From: a bacterium | GTDB taxonomy: Bacteria; Patescibacteriota; Patescibacteriia; Patescibacteriales; GWE2-39-37 | NCBI GenBank assembly: GCA_021786695.1 | Contig: JAJYMT010000055.1 | Span: 1 to 19,462, forward strand | DNA: 19,462 nucleotides | Reading direction: 5' to 3' | Shown: one piece after another, positions 1 through 9,165 of the stretch | Numbering within the stretch: position 1 is the stretch's first letter | Layout: every line of letters starts with the position of its first letter | The notes under the pieces: generated by a model | The model's database searches: none | Told to the model about the DNA's origin: nothing | What the model saw: only the letters and a program-made list of their open reading frames with translations | Made by a program: the position numbers and the translations under genes

Positions 1-345
1 CGGAGCGCAAAAGCCGCGTATTGTCGGAGCGGGAGAAAAAGATCACCGCCTATCATGAGGCCGGCCACGCGGTGGTGGCGCATTTTTTGCCGCACACCGA
101 TCCGGTGCACAAGATTTCAATCATCGCCCGCGGACAGGCGGGCGGTTATACCCTGAAATTGCCGGCGACCGACAAGCATCTGCGCAGCAAGAAGGAATTT
201 TTGGAAGAGCTAGCGGTGCTCCTGGCCGGCCACGTCACTGAGCGGGAGGTGTGCGGCAAAAAATGCGCCACCACCGCGTGGCCGGCCTCATGATAGGCGG
301 TGATCTTTTTCTCCCGCTCCGACAATACGCGGCTTTTGCGCTCCG
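1..345. repeat. Perfect 98-bp inverted repeat (fold-back) inside ftsH
   Basis: Bases 1-98 are the exact reverse complement of 248-345; I compared them in blocks of ten and found no mismatch. The loop is 99-247. Both arms encode the same FtsH segment (ERKSRVLSEREKKITAYHEAG and on to PHT), and the loop encodes the next FtsH residues on the plus strand. The gene therefore reads down the minus strand to about 248 and then continues on the opposite strand. A coding inverted repeat reaching the first base of the window is typical of a chimeric or folded-back contig end, not of a natural element. Confidence 0.95.
3..293 (+). pseudogene. ftsH: FtsH M41 protease fragment, inverted continuation of ftsH
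   Basis: This plus-strand frame is open from the left edge and ends at the TGA at 291-293. Residues encoded by about 3-98 repeat the end of the minus-strand ftsH, including the zinc motif HEAGH. Bases 99-247 continue as authentic FtsH: DPVHKISIIARGQAGGYT, then KKEFLEELAVLLAGHVTERE, the stretch that follows HEAGH in the family. After 247 the frame runs into the second repeat arm and the residues (CGKKCATTAWPAS) are meaningless. It is the missing piece of the neighbouring gene in reversed orientation, not an independent gene. The M41 helices and the third zinc ligand that should follow are absent. Confidence 0.85.
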
Positions 346-1561
346 GGCCGAGAAGCACTTTTTCGATGCTTACGAGCAATTCTTCCGTATCGATGATTTT
401 TTTATTCTTGCGGGCCGCCAGGATCGCCGCCTCGTTCAAGAGATTCGCCAGGTCGGCGCCGGAAAATCCGGGCGTCCGTTCGGCTACGCGCCGCAAAGAG
501 ACGTCTTTAGCCAGCGGTTTGGTGCGTGCGTGCACTTTCAATATCGCCTCGCGATCGGCGATCGACGGCTCGTCCAAGACCACCTGCCGGTCGAAGCGTC
601 CGGGCCGCAAAAGCGCCGGATCCAGCACGTCCGGCCGATTGGTCGCCGCCATCACAATCACATTAGTGCTCTGATCGAAGCCGTCCATCTCCACCAGGAT
701 CTGATTCAGCGTCTGCTCGCGCTCATCGTGCGAACCGCCCAGGCCGGCGCCGCGGCGGCGGCCGACCGCGTCGATCTCATCGACAAAAATGATGCAGGGA
801 GCGCTCTTCTTGGCGCGGCGGAACAGATCGCGCACCCTTGAGGCGCCCACGCCGACGAACATTTCCACGAACTCCGAACCGGAGATGGAAAAAAACGGCA
901 CGTCGGCCTCGCCGGCCACCGCCCGCGCCAGCAATGTCTTGCCGGTGCCGGGCGACCCCAGGAGCAACACGCCGCGCGGAATGCGCGCGCCCAGATCTAA
1001 AAATTTTTTCGGATGCTTCAAAAACTCCACCACTTCCCTCAGTTCTTCCTTGGCCTCCTTCACTCCGGCCACGTCCTTAAAGGTGACTTTTTCCTTGACG
1101 TCCTTGGCGAACTCCCGCGCCTGCGACTGGCCGAACATCATGGCGCGGCTGTTCGCGCCCTGCACCTGGCGCATCATCAGGTAGATGAAAACGCTGATCA
1201 GGATGAAGGGCAGCAAAAACGGCAGGATAGTCGACAGCCAATAATTGAGTCCCGACCCCTCGTCGACTTCGATCTTGACCGCGGTCATCTTTTCCGGCTT
1301 GACCCCGAAATTATTCAAAAGTTCCGAAAGCGGCTGGGCACTCTCCTTCTTGGCGATCTCGTTCTTGCCGTCCTTGAGAGAAACCAGCAGGTCGCCCGAC
1401 TGGATGGTGATGCTCGCCACTTTGTCTTCATTGATCTGGTTCACCAACTCGTTCAAGCTGACCGGTTCTTTTTTCTGGCCGCCGCCGGCGTAACTGAAGG
1501 CCAGGGAAATCGCCAGAAAGACCGCGAAAAAAATCAAAAAGTTTCTCAAAAGATTTTTCAT
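146..1561 (-). CDS. ftsH: ATP-dependent zinc metalloprotease FtsH, 3' end scrambled
   Basis: Membrane-anchored AAA+ protease that degrades misfolded membrane proteins and regulatory substrates. Residues 7-25 and 109-130 are the two membrane helices, enclosing a small extracytoplasmic domain. The AAA+ module follows: Walker A GSPGTGKT (202-209), Walker B IIFVDE (257-262) and the second region of homology, ATNRPDVLDPALLRPGRFDR (306-325). The zinc motif HEAGH is at 424-428. Only residues 1-438 are authentic; the last 33 (from SRSVTW) are antisense to the family sequence because of the fold-back at 248-345. A normal FtsH is about 600-650 residues, so the rest of the protease domain is missing. 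The ATG at 1561 begins a typical short cytoplasmic N-terminus (MKNLLRNFLIFF). No Shine-Dalgarno is visible. The promoter is at 1594-1622. Confidence 0.93.
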   Translation of the reverse strand: MKNLLRNFLIFFAVFLAISLAFSYAGGGQKKEPVSLNELVNQINEDKVASITIQSGDLLVSLKDGKNEIAKKESAQPLSELLNNFGVKPEKMTAVKIEVDEGSGLNYWLSTILPFLLPFILISVFIYLMMRQVQGANSRAMMFGQSQAREFAKDVKEKVTFKDVAGVKEAKEELREVVEFLKHPKKFLDLGARIPRGVLLLGSPGTGKTLLARAVAGEADVPFFSISGSEFVEMFVGVGASRVRDLFRRAKKSAPCIIFVDEIDAVGRRRGAGLGGSHDEREQTLNQILVEMDGFDQSTNVIVMAATNRPDVLDPALLRPGRFDRQVVLDEPSIADREAILKVHARTKPLAKDVSLRRVAERTPGFSGADLANLLNEAAILAARKNKKIIDTEELLVSIEKVLLGPERKSRVLSEREKKITAYHEAGHAVVAHFLPHTSRSVTWPARSTASSSKNSFLLRRCLSVAGNFRV

Positions 1562-1593
1562 ACTGATTATTTATCTAGTTTATCAATAGCGAA

Positions 1594-1622
1594 ATTATAC
1601 TAGTATGCGGCTTTTTTTGCAA
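1594..1622 (-). promoter_or_regulatory. Promoter of ftsH
   Basis: Read on minus: TTGCAA (1622-1617), 17-bp spacer, perfect TATAAT (1599-1594), about 33 bp before the ftsH ATG. The -35 lies in a small inverted repeat (GCGGCTT/AAGCCGC, 1607-1627). Family consensus match only; no mapped start site. Confidence 0.6.
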
Positions 1623-1638
1623 GCCGCGGCCGACAAAA

Positions 1639-1677
1639 AAACCGCCCCGCCCTTTTGTAAAAAGGGCGGGGCGGTTT
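1639..1677 (-). terminator. Intrinsic terminator of the S1-domain gene
   Basis: An 18-bp GC-rich stem (1639-1656 with 1660-1677, core CCGCCCCGCCC) with loop GTA or equivalent sits just past the S1 stop codon. On minus it is followed by a T run from the A tract at 1635-1640. It separates the S1 gene from the ftsH promoter. Its core matches the hairpin at 4763-4807. Confidence 0.85.
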
Positions 1678-1687
1678 AATATGGTCT

Positions 1688-2962
1688 TTATTCTTTCTTC
1701 TTCGGTTTGGGCTTGGCGGTCTTGGTTTTCTTTTCCGTCTTTTTCTCCGTCCGTTCCGATTTTACCTCCTCGGCCTTTTCTTCCTTTTCTTCCTTTTCTT
1801 CATTCTCTTCTTCCTTTTTTTCTTCTTTGTCCGCTCCATCATTGCTGTCTTTCACGGACGCCAGTCCGAGCCGGTGCTCTTTGGGTTCGATCGAAATGAT
1901 CTCAAGTTCCGCGACTTTTCCCGGTTGATAAACCTCATCGATTTTTTTTCCGGCCGCCAGTCCGAGCTGGCTGATGTGGGCGAGCCCGTGGATGTCGTCA
2001 TCCAGTTTGACGAACAGGCCGAAAGGATTCACCTTGAGTACCGTCACCTTGACCAGCTGCCCGACTTTGTATTTTTCTTCGACGCCGTCCCAGGGGTCTT
2101 TCATCAGTTTTTTGGCCGAAAGGAAAATTTTAGCGCCGTCCACATTGATCACCTCCGCCTCGATCGCCTGTCCGACCTTGAAGAGCTCGCTCGGATCGTC
2201 AATGCGCTGCCAGGCCAGTTCCGAAATATGTATCAGCCCTTCCAGGTTGTCGCCGAAAGAGACGAAGACGCCGAAGTCGGTGACCGCGGTGATCTTGCCG
2301 GAGACGCGGGTGCCGATCTGGTACTTGGCGATCACGTCCTTCTGCCGCTCGTTCCAGGCGTCTTTTTCCGAAAAAATTATCTTCTCGCCCTTCTCGTCGA
2401 AATTCATCACCTTGACCTCGAACTCGGCGCCGACGAATGATTTCAATTTTTCCAAAATTTTTATCTTATCGCCGCCGGCGACTCGCGGATAATTATCCGG
2501 CGCCAGTTGCGACACCGGCAGAAAGCCCGAAATCTGCGCATAGTTGGCCAAGAGGCCGCCGCGATTCGCGTCCATGATTTTCACTTTGATCACCGCCCGA
2601 TTCTCGAAGGCATTTTTCAGGCCCTGCCAGGCCTTTTCCTGACCGGCGAAACGGAAAGATAGCTCTATCTCGCCGTTCTCATTCTCTTCCTCGATCACGG
2701 TCGCCTCCACCTCATCGCCCGGTTTCAAATTCGCGTACTCGGCCGCTTCGCCGTAAAGCTCGCGCGCCCGTACCACGCCGATGAACATGCCGGAAATATC
2801 GAGACGCACCTCTGCCTTGGAAGCCGACAGGACCGTGCCGATGACCGTGTCTCCGGTCTTCGGCACATTGGTCGCGTCTTTGCTCTGATCGAGCATTCTC
2901 CCGAATTCGGCTTGCTCGCCGGAGAGCTCCTCGCCGTTCATCAATACCATTTCATCTGACAT
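1688..2962 (-). CDS. rpsA: S1 RNA-binding-domain protein, ribosomal protein S1-like
   Basis: A 424-residue protein with four S1 (OB-fold) repeats at about 36-104, 122-200, 216-284 and 299-370. The third is most canonical (GTRVSGKITAVTDFGVFVSF, then GLIHISEL) and the fourth has FGLFVKLDDDIHGLAHIS. S1 proteins bind mRNA and help load it on the 30S subunit, which fits the many nearby genes without Shine-Dalgarno sequences. Proteobacterial S1 has six repeats, whereas four is common elsewhere. Residues 371-424 are a disordered Glu/Lys tail that turns from acidic to strongly basic (ending KPKPKKKE). The ATG at 2962 has no Shine-Dalgarno. An upstream promoter and structured leader lie at 2985-3111. 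The S1 fold is certain; the exact rpsA assignment is likely. Confidence 0.88.
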   Translation of the reverse strand: MSDEMVLMNGEELSGEQAEFGRMLDQSKDATNVPKTGDTVIGTVLSASKAEVRLDISGMFIGVVRARELYGEAAEYANLKPGDEVEATVIEEENENGEIELSFRFAGQEKAWQGLKNAFENRAVIKVKIMDANRGGLLANYAQISGFLPVSQLAPDNYPRVAGGDKIKILEKLKSFVGAEFEVKVMNFDEKGEKIIFSEKDAWNERQKDVIAKYQIGTRVSGKITAVTDFGVFVSFGDNLEGLIHISELAWQRIDDPSELFKVGQAIEAEVINVDGAKIFLSAKKLMKDPWDGVEEKYKVGQLVKVTVLKVNPFGLFVKLDDDIHGLAHISQLGLAAGKKIDEVYQPGKVAELEIISIEPKEHRLGLASVKDSNDGADKEEKKEEENEEKEEKEEKAEEVKSERTEKKTEKKTKTAKPKPKKKE

Positions 2963-2984
2963 ATATTTATAGAAGCCAATTTAT

Positions 2985-3046
2985 AAAATAAAAAATCGGC
3001 CCTAGCCTGCGCTTGCGCGCCAGCTCCCCGACCGCCCAACCGGGGA
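2985..3046 (-). promoter_or_regulatory. Structured leader with two hairpins and U-run before S1 gene
   Basis: In the minus direction there is a 6-bp hairpin (3046-3041 with 3030-3025). A second hairpin follows, with stem GCGC/GCGC and a GNRA tetraloop GCAA (3020-3009), extended by AGC/GCT pairs (3025-3004). Then comes a T-rich run (2995-2985), and the S1 start is 23 bases on. The order fits an attenuator in the S1 leader, or the terminator of the upstream exonuclease gene. The sequence does not decide between them. Confidence 0.45.
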
Positions 3047-3082
3047 ATTTATTAAAGGCGTTAATTCGATTGTGTTATCTGC

Positions 3083-3111
3083 ACTTTAATATATCGGGCT
3101 GAATTTGTCAA
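3083..3111 (-). promoter_or_regulatory. Promoter of the S1-domain gene
   Basis: On minus: perfect TTGACA (3111-3106), 17-bp spacer, TAAAGT (3088-3083). It lies between the exonuclease stop and the S1 leader hairpins. The same pair of hexamers with the same spacing recurs at 14869-14897. Confidence 0.6.
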
Positions 3112-3117
3112 ACCCGC

Positions 3118-3828
3118 TTAAAACTTCAGATATTCCGACCAAATTTTATAGAGTTCCGCCGTGGCGATCAGGTCCCAGCTGTTGTACTCGGCGATTTCCT
3201 CGTATTTCCGCTCCTTAAACAGCCGCGCCACCTCGTCGCCGCTCACTCCCCGGGCTTTCGGGCTGTTGATGCCGAAGGCGTTGCAATAGAGATGCAAACT
3301 GCCTTTGCGCCGCGCCGCGCCGTAAAAAGAAAATTGATCATAGAGATCAATGTGTTTGGCCGACTGCGGCTGGCTCCCCAGGTAGCGGTTGGACATCAAA
3401 TCCACACTCGGCCTGATCTTATGGATCGCTGAACGGAGCATTAGGAACGGCACGTCGAAGGATCGGCCGTTGAAACTGACGAATTCACCGTAAGCACGCG
3501 CGCCCTGCCAGAAGTTGGCAAGCATTTCCGCCTCGGTCTGGGGCTTAAAGGTGAAATTTTCCTGGCTGTATTCCCGCGCCTCGCGATTCGGCGCCTGGAA
3601 ATAAACTACGCCGCGGTCGGCAGCTGTGTCATATACTCCGACTGCCGCGATTTCGCCGGTCAGGGGCGAAAAACCCAGGCCCTCTTTCAAATCCTTGAGC
3701 TTGGTCTCGAATAACCGCTCATCATCGCCCGTCTCGCGTTCAAGCCAGCGGGTCAGGTTCTGTCGCGTGGTCTGGTCAAGCGAATCGAAGTCCAGGCCGA
3801 CTGTTTCTATATCGAATACTAGCGCCAT
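3118..3828 (-). CDS. Predicted 3'-5' exonuclease, PolB exonuclease-like (RNase H fold)
   Basis: A 236-residue protein of the DEDD superfamily, most like the stand-alone exonuclease domains related to DNA polymerase B (PF10108 type). Motif I is DIE near the N-terminus (D6, E8), motif II FNGRSFD (N120, D125), and motif III YNSWD (Y215, D219) followed by LIATAELY. Together they form the two-metal catalytic set. A role in DNA or RNA 3'-end trimming or repair is inferred from the family; the substrate is unknown. I chose the ATG at 3828 (MALVFDIE). A GTG six bases upstream is in frame, but the weak AGGA motif is better spaced for the ATG. It is transcribed towards the S1 gene, which has its own promoter. 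Confidence 0.85.
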   Translation of the reverse strand: MALVFDIETVGLDFDSLDQTTRQNLTRWLERETGDDERLFETKLKDLKEGLGFSPLTGEIAAVGVYDTAADRGVVYFQAPNREAREYSQENFTFKPQTEAEMLANFWQGARAYGEFVSFNGRSFDVPFLMLRSAIHKIRPSVDLMSNRYLGSQPQSAKHIDLYDQFSFYGAARRKGSLHLYCNAFGINSPKARGVSGDEVARLFKERKYEEIAEYNSWDLIATAELYKIWSEYLKF

Positions 3829-3834
3829 AACCAC

Positions 3835-3863
3835 ATCCTAGCGGTTAAGCGACCCGGAGTCAA
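3835..3863 (-). promoter_or_regulatory. Possible promoter of the exonuclease gene
   Basis: On minus: TTGACT (3863-3858), 17-bp spacer, TAGGAT (3840-3835). A start about seven bases past the -10 would fall on the ATG at 3828, implying a leaderless message. The -10 matches only four of six bases, so this is weak. Confidence 0.3.
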
Positions 3864-3870
3864 TCTGTCA

Positions 3871-3917
3871 ATCCTTCGGTGTCGGACACCGATTATCGGT
3901 GTCCGACACCGAAGGAT
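3871..3917. repeat. 47-bp perfect palindrome with nested palindromes
   Basis: The 23-bp arms 3871-3893 and 3895-3917 are exact reverse complements around one T (3894). Each arm holds its own palindrome, CGGTGTC-G-GACACCG, so the strand can form one long hairpin or two side-by-side hairpins. It lies between two divergent genes, upstream of the promoter at 3942. It resembles the GGTGTC/GACACC-type REP palindromes I associate with CPR genomes; that link is from memory, not a search. It is not followed by a T run, so it is not a classical terminator. Confidence 0.85.
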
Positions 3918-3941
3918 ATGCGCCCTAATATTAGTCAATCA

Positions 3942-3970
3942 TTGACAATAATCAAACTTTTTGTTATATT
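3942..3970 (+). promoter_or_regulatory. Promoter of the plus-strand orphan gene
   Basis: Perfect TTGACA (3942-3947), 17-bp spacer, TATATT (3965-3970). The -35 is half of an inverted repeat AGTCAA-N3-TTGACA (3933-3947), a possible operator. The leader of about 90 nt holds a small hairpin AGGCC/GGCCT (3989-4003). Confidence 0.75.
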
Positions 3971-4069
3971 CTACAATCGAGACGACTCAGGCCGTAAAGG
4001 CCTTGTTCTTTATATTATTCGACATATAGCCAAACCAAAAACCAAACTTCGCTTAAATACGGGGGAAAA

Positions 4070-4714
4070 ATGGAAACGCACGGACCGATAACGGAATTGG
4101 TTAGGAAATACGGCCGTTTGACCAGGCCGAGCGAGGTGGATATTCTGCGGTTCAAAGAGAACAAGAAGTATTGCCTGCTGATCGCCATCATAAGCGATCG
4201 CGCGGGCGAAGAGACGATGATCGGCATCCAGGATGAACAGATTTTCAACGAAATCATCGAGAACTGGAAAGCCGCTCCGGCGCAAGAGCTGTCGCTCTGG
4301 CTGATCCGCAACGTCAGCCGCACGGCATTGTCCGTCGATTTCGTACGACTATTCGGCCGGCTGATCGAAGTGGAAAAAAACGCCCTGACCTACAAGGGCC
4401 TGGATTGGCAACGCGGCGCCGTTTGGGCGGTGATCCTGAACGACCGGGAACGGCACCGCCAAGGCGAGCTGTTCCCGCCGTCCAGTCCGGCGGAAATCAT
4501 GGTCCTGAGTCCCGACGATCAGGAAGGATACCAGCTTTTCCGGCGCGGCTGGAAACGGGGCGATTTCGCCCACTTCGACGTCTACAAACTGCCGAAAAGG
4601 GCGGCCGAACAGTTCCGCTCGATCTTTCCCAAATGGATCCAGCGGGAGCTTATGAATCGGCTCCAGGAGAAAGAAACAATAAGAATACCGGCGGAATTAG
4701 AAGAAGCCGGCTGA
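4070..4714 (+). CDS. Hypothetical protein, 214 aa, own promoter and terminator
   Basis: I do not recognise this protein. It has no signal peptide and no membrane segment, so it is probably cytoplasmic. It is mixed alpha/beta in appearance and rich in charged and aromatic residues. A central segment (RGAVWAVILNDRERHRQGEL) is followed by a Pro/Ser-rich stretch (FPPSSPAEIMVLSPDDQEGY) and an amphipathic C-terminal region with several Trp (RRGWKRGD, FPKWIQREL). The ATG at 4070 is preceded by a G-rich GGGGG (4061-4065), which may act as a weak ribosome-binding site. It is the only plus-strand gene in the first 14 kb and is a monocistronic unit with a consensus promoter and two terminators. It resembles the orphan genes at 14.9-19.2 kb in being unrecognised and self-contained. 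Confidence 0.8.
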   Translation: METHGPITELVRKYGRLTRPSEVDILRFKENKKYCLLIAIISDRAGEETMIGIQDEQIFNEIIENWKAAPAQELSLWLIRNVSRTALSVDFVRLFGRLIEVEKNALTYKGLDWQRGAVWAVILNDRERHRQGELFPPSSPAEIMVLSPDDQEGYQLFRRGWKRGDFAHFDVYKLPKRAAEQFRSIFPKWIQRELMNRLQEKETIRIPAELEEAG

Positions 4715-4715
4715 C

Positions 4716-4748
4716 GGCTCCGAGGGTCAAATCTCGGAGCCATTTTTT
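4716..4748 (+). terminator. Intrinsic terminator of the orphan gene
   Basis: A 9-bp stem GGCTCCGAG (4716-4724) with CTCGGAGCC (4733-4741), followed at once by ATTTTTTATTT. It begins one base after the gene's stop codon. Confidence 0.9.
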
Positions 4749-4762
4749 ATTTTAAATCCAGC

Positions 4763-4807
4763 AAAATCGCCCCGCCCTTTTTTCAAAAAAGGGCGGGGCG
4801 ATTTTTT
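4763..4807. terminator. Bidirectional terminator between convergent gyrA and orphan gene
   Basis: Near-perfect 21-bp arms (4763-4783 and 4785-4805) with core CGCCCCGCCC, A-rich on one side and followed by TTTTTT on plus; on minus the stem ends in TTTTGC. It sits between the two converging stop codons, so it probably ends gyrA transcripts and backs up the hairpin at 4716. Its core is the same as the terminator at 1639-1677. Confidence 0.8.
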
Positions 4808-4840
4808 CAATCATTGAAAATTTAAAATTTGAAATTGCCA

Positions 4841-4870
4841 CCGCCATGGCGGGGTCCCGCCGAGGCGGGA
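4841..4870. repeat. Double GC palindrome downstream of gyrA (REP-like)
   Basis: A 12-bp perfect palindrome CCGCCATGGCGG (4841-4852) is followed by a hairpin TCCCGC-CGAG-GCGGGA (4855-4870), 13 bases after the gyrA stop on minus. There is no strong T run on the minus side. The pair looks like a dispersed REP-type element; the family name cannot be confirmed here. Confidence 0.6.
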
Positions 4871-4882
4871 AAAATTATTTAT

Positions 4883-7597
<2,715 letters not shown>

Positions 7598-7625
7598 ATT
7601 TCAGATTAACTTGTATGTTATTCGC

Positions 7626-8249
7626 CTATTTTTTAGTCGAGGTCGCCGGCACGCCCAGCCGCTGTTCCAGTTCTTCCAGCCGCAGACGCAGCCGTTTTAT
7701 CTCCTCGGTCTCTTCGAAATTCACGCTTGAACTGGCGATGATTTTTTGCGCCGTGCCGGTCGCGCTCGGCGCGGACGGCGTGGTTGAGGCGAGGTCGTTC
7801 AGTTTGTTGAGCTGTCCCGAAACCTCAGCCATGGTCTTGTTGAAGTTGGCGGAAATCTCGTCGATGTTCAATTGTCGCTCATTCTGGCCCGGTTGCCGGT
7901 CCGACTTGAACAGATATTTCAGATTATAGACCCAAACCGCCAAAATCACCGCCATGAACAACGTGACGCCCACCCACATCAAGAGTTTCTTGTCGCGTTC
8001 GATCTTCAGGTCGGCGATCTTGCGGGCGATTTCCCGCACCGTTTCCGGCGAGACCGCCGTTTCGCTGATCGCTTTCTGCGTCAGGCCGTCGCTGGTCTCA
8101 ATCACTTCTTCATAATCCTGCTCCAAATCCTCGATGGTGGTCGGCGCCGGCTTGGCGACGCGCACCGACAAATCGACCCGCCGGCCGGTCTTCTTCGCCC
8201 GCCGATTGTCGATCGGCTTGTCCTCGACTGTCTTTTTCCTCCTTGGCAT
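7626..8249 (-). CDS. Hypothetical single-pass membrane protein with coiled coil, 207 aa
   Basis: Function not recognised. The N-terminus is basic (MPRRKKTVED, then RRAKKTGRR). A soluble acidic segment (about 36-75) is followed by one membrane helix at about 89-110 (LLMWVGVTLFMAVILAVWVY) with Lys on both sides. The remainder (about 115-207) is probably outside the membrane by the positive-inside rule, with a Ser/Thr/Ala-rich linker and a heptad-like stretch (EEIKRLRLRLEELEQRLG) predicting a short coiled coil. It sits 28 bases upstream of gyrA on the same strand, so the two are very likely co-transcribed, although nothing in it suggests a topological role. There is no Shine-Dalgarno before the ATG at 8249. 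Confidence 0.8.
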   Translation of the reverse strand: MPRRKKTVEDKPIDNRRAKKTGRRVDLSVRVAKPAPTTIEDLEQDYEEVIETSDGLTQKAISETAVSPETVREIARKIADLKIERDKKLLMWVGVTLFMAVILAVWVYNLKYLFKSDRQPGQNERQLNIDEISANFNKTMAEVSGQLNKLNDLASTTPSAPSATGTAQKIIASSSVNFEETEEIKRLRLRLEELEQRLGVPATSTKK

Positions 8250-8363
8250 GTTTCAAGTTAAAAGTTAAAAATGAAAAGTTAAAAGTTATGGAATCTCGCT
8301 TCCGCCGGTGGCGGAGCAAGATGAAATAACATACCAAAACTTTGAACTTTTAACTTTGAGCTT
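8250..8363. repeat. AT-rich repetitive gap with one GC hairpin
   Basis: The spacer between the MBL gene and the membrane-protein gene has repeated units of the form AAGTTAAAAGTT on one side and ACTTTGAACTTTTAACTTTG on the other, so the flanks are partly inverted copies. A hairpin TCCGCC-GGT-GGCGGA (8301-8315) lies between them. It may be a small dispersed element or an intra-operon processing site. I see no clear promoter in it. Confidence 0.45.
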
Positions 8364-9011
8364 TTAACTGTTGTTCAAAATCACCAATTCCATATCCTCC
8401 TGCGGCAACTCCTTCTTGCTGATCTTCAGTTTTTCTTCCTGCCGCGGCTTCAGGCCGATCTCTTTGACGAATTTATCCACGCCGTCCAAATCGTATTTGA
8501 GGCCGGGAATTTTGTAATGCATCGGAACGATGATCCGCGGTTCGATCTGGCTCACTACCTCGACCGCCTTCTTGGCGTCGATGGTGTATTTGCCGCCGAC
8601 CGGAATCAAGAGGATGTCGGCGCCGGAAAGAACTTCCAGCTGTTTCGGGTCGAGCGGCGCGCCCAGATCTCCCAGATGCACCACCACCACGTCATCGATG
8701 TTGATGCGGTAAGCGATCACTTTGCCGCGCTCGCTGCCGCCCTTGTCATCGTGCGGCACCTCCACGCCCTCGACCGATACTCCCTTCACCTCATACTCGC
8801 CCGGGGTATCGATGATGAACGGCGTGCCCTTGATCGCCTCGCGATTGCTGTGGTCGACGTGCTTATGGGTGATCGCCAGGATATCGGCCTCGATTTTCGG
8901 CATCTTCAATCCGCTTTCGACGCCGTACGGATCGACGACGACCGTCACGCCCTCAGAACCGATTTTATCCTGTAATTTGAAGCAGGAATGTCCGAACCAA
9001 GTCAGGTACAT
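8364..9011 (-). CDS. Metallo-beta-lactamase-fold hydrolase (UPF0173-like)
   Basis: A 215-residue MBL-fold protein of the Lactamase_B_3 or UPF0173 type. The N-terminal strand MYLTWFGHSCFKLQ is characteristic. The complete metal motif HKHVDH is at 49-54, and further likely ligands are H87, D115 (HLGDLG) and H165 (VPMHYK). The family are predicted di-metal hydrolases, some with phosphodiesterase or RNase-like activity. The substrate here is unknown. The length is normal for the family. It heads a probable operon with the membrane protein and gyrA, driven by the promoter at 9123-9151. No Shine-Dalgarno precedes the ATG at 9011. Confidence 0.85.
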   Translation of the reverse strand: MYLTWFGHSCFKLQDKIGSEGVTVVVDPYGVESGLKMPKIEADILAITHKHVDHSNREAIKGTPFIIDTPGEYEVKGVSVEGVEVPHDDKGGSERGKVIAYRINIDDVVVVHLGDLGAPLDPKQLEVLSGADILLIPVGGKYTIDAKKAVEVVSQIEPRIIVPMHYKIPGLKYDLDGVDKFVKEIGLKPRQEEKLKISKKELPQEDMELVILNNS

Positions 9012-9111
9012 ATCTTATCTTGAATATTATTATTAAAAAAATAAAAGCGGCTAATTTTAGCTTAATTTTATCTAGAATTCTTAGCTAAATTTAGACCCGA
9101 TTAAACAATCA

Positions 9112-9151
9112 GCACTGGTTATATTTTACTACAACCAGTGCCGTAAATCAA
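9112..9151 (-). promoter_or_regulatory. Promoter with inverted-repeat operator for MBL-gyrA unit
   Basis: On minus: TTGATT (9151-9146), 17-bp spacer, TAAAAT (9128-9123). A 9-bp perfect inverted repeat GCACTGGTT (9112-9120) and AACCAGTGC (9133-9141) brackets the -10, as expected for a repressor site. It could instead be a hairpin ending ftsK transcripts. A second short stem, GCGTT/AACGC, lies at 9152-9165 right behind the ftsK stop. Confidence 0.5.
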
Positions 9152-9165
9152 GCGTTTTTTAACGC

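Noticed and set aside
1681..1899. Phe/Ser-rich plus-strand open frame
   Set aside because: Antisense of the S1 protein's Glu/Lys tail.
8250..8363. CRISPR-like short repeats in the AT-rich gap
   Set aside because: The units are short, irregular and partly inverted, with no constant repeat length or spacers.
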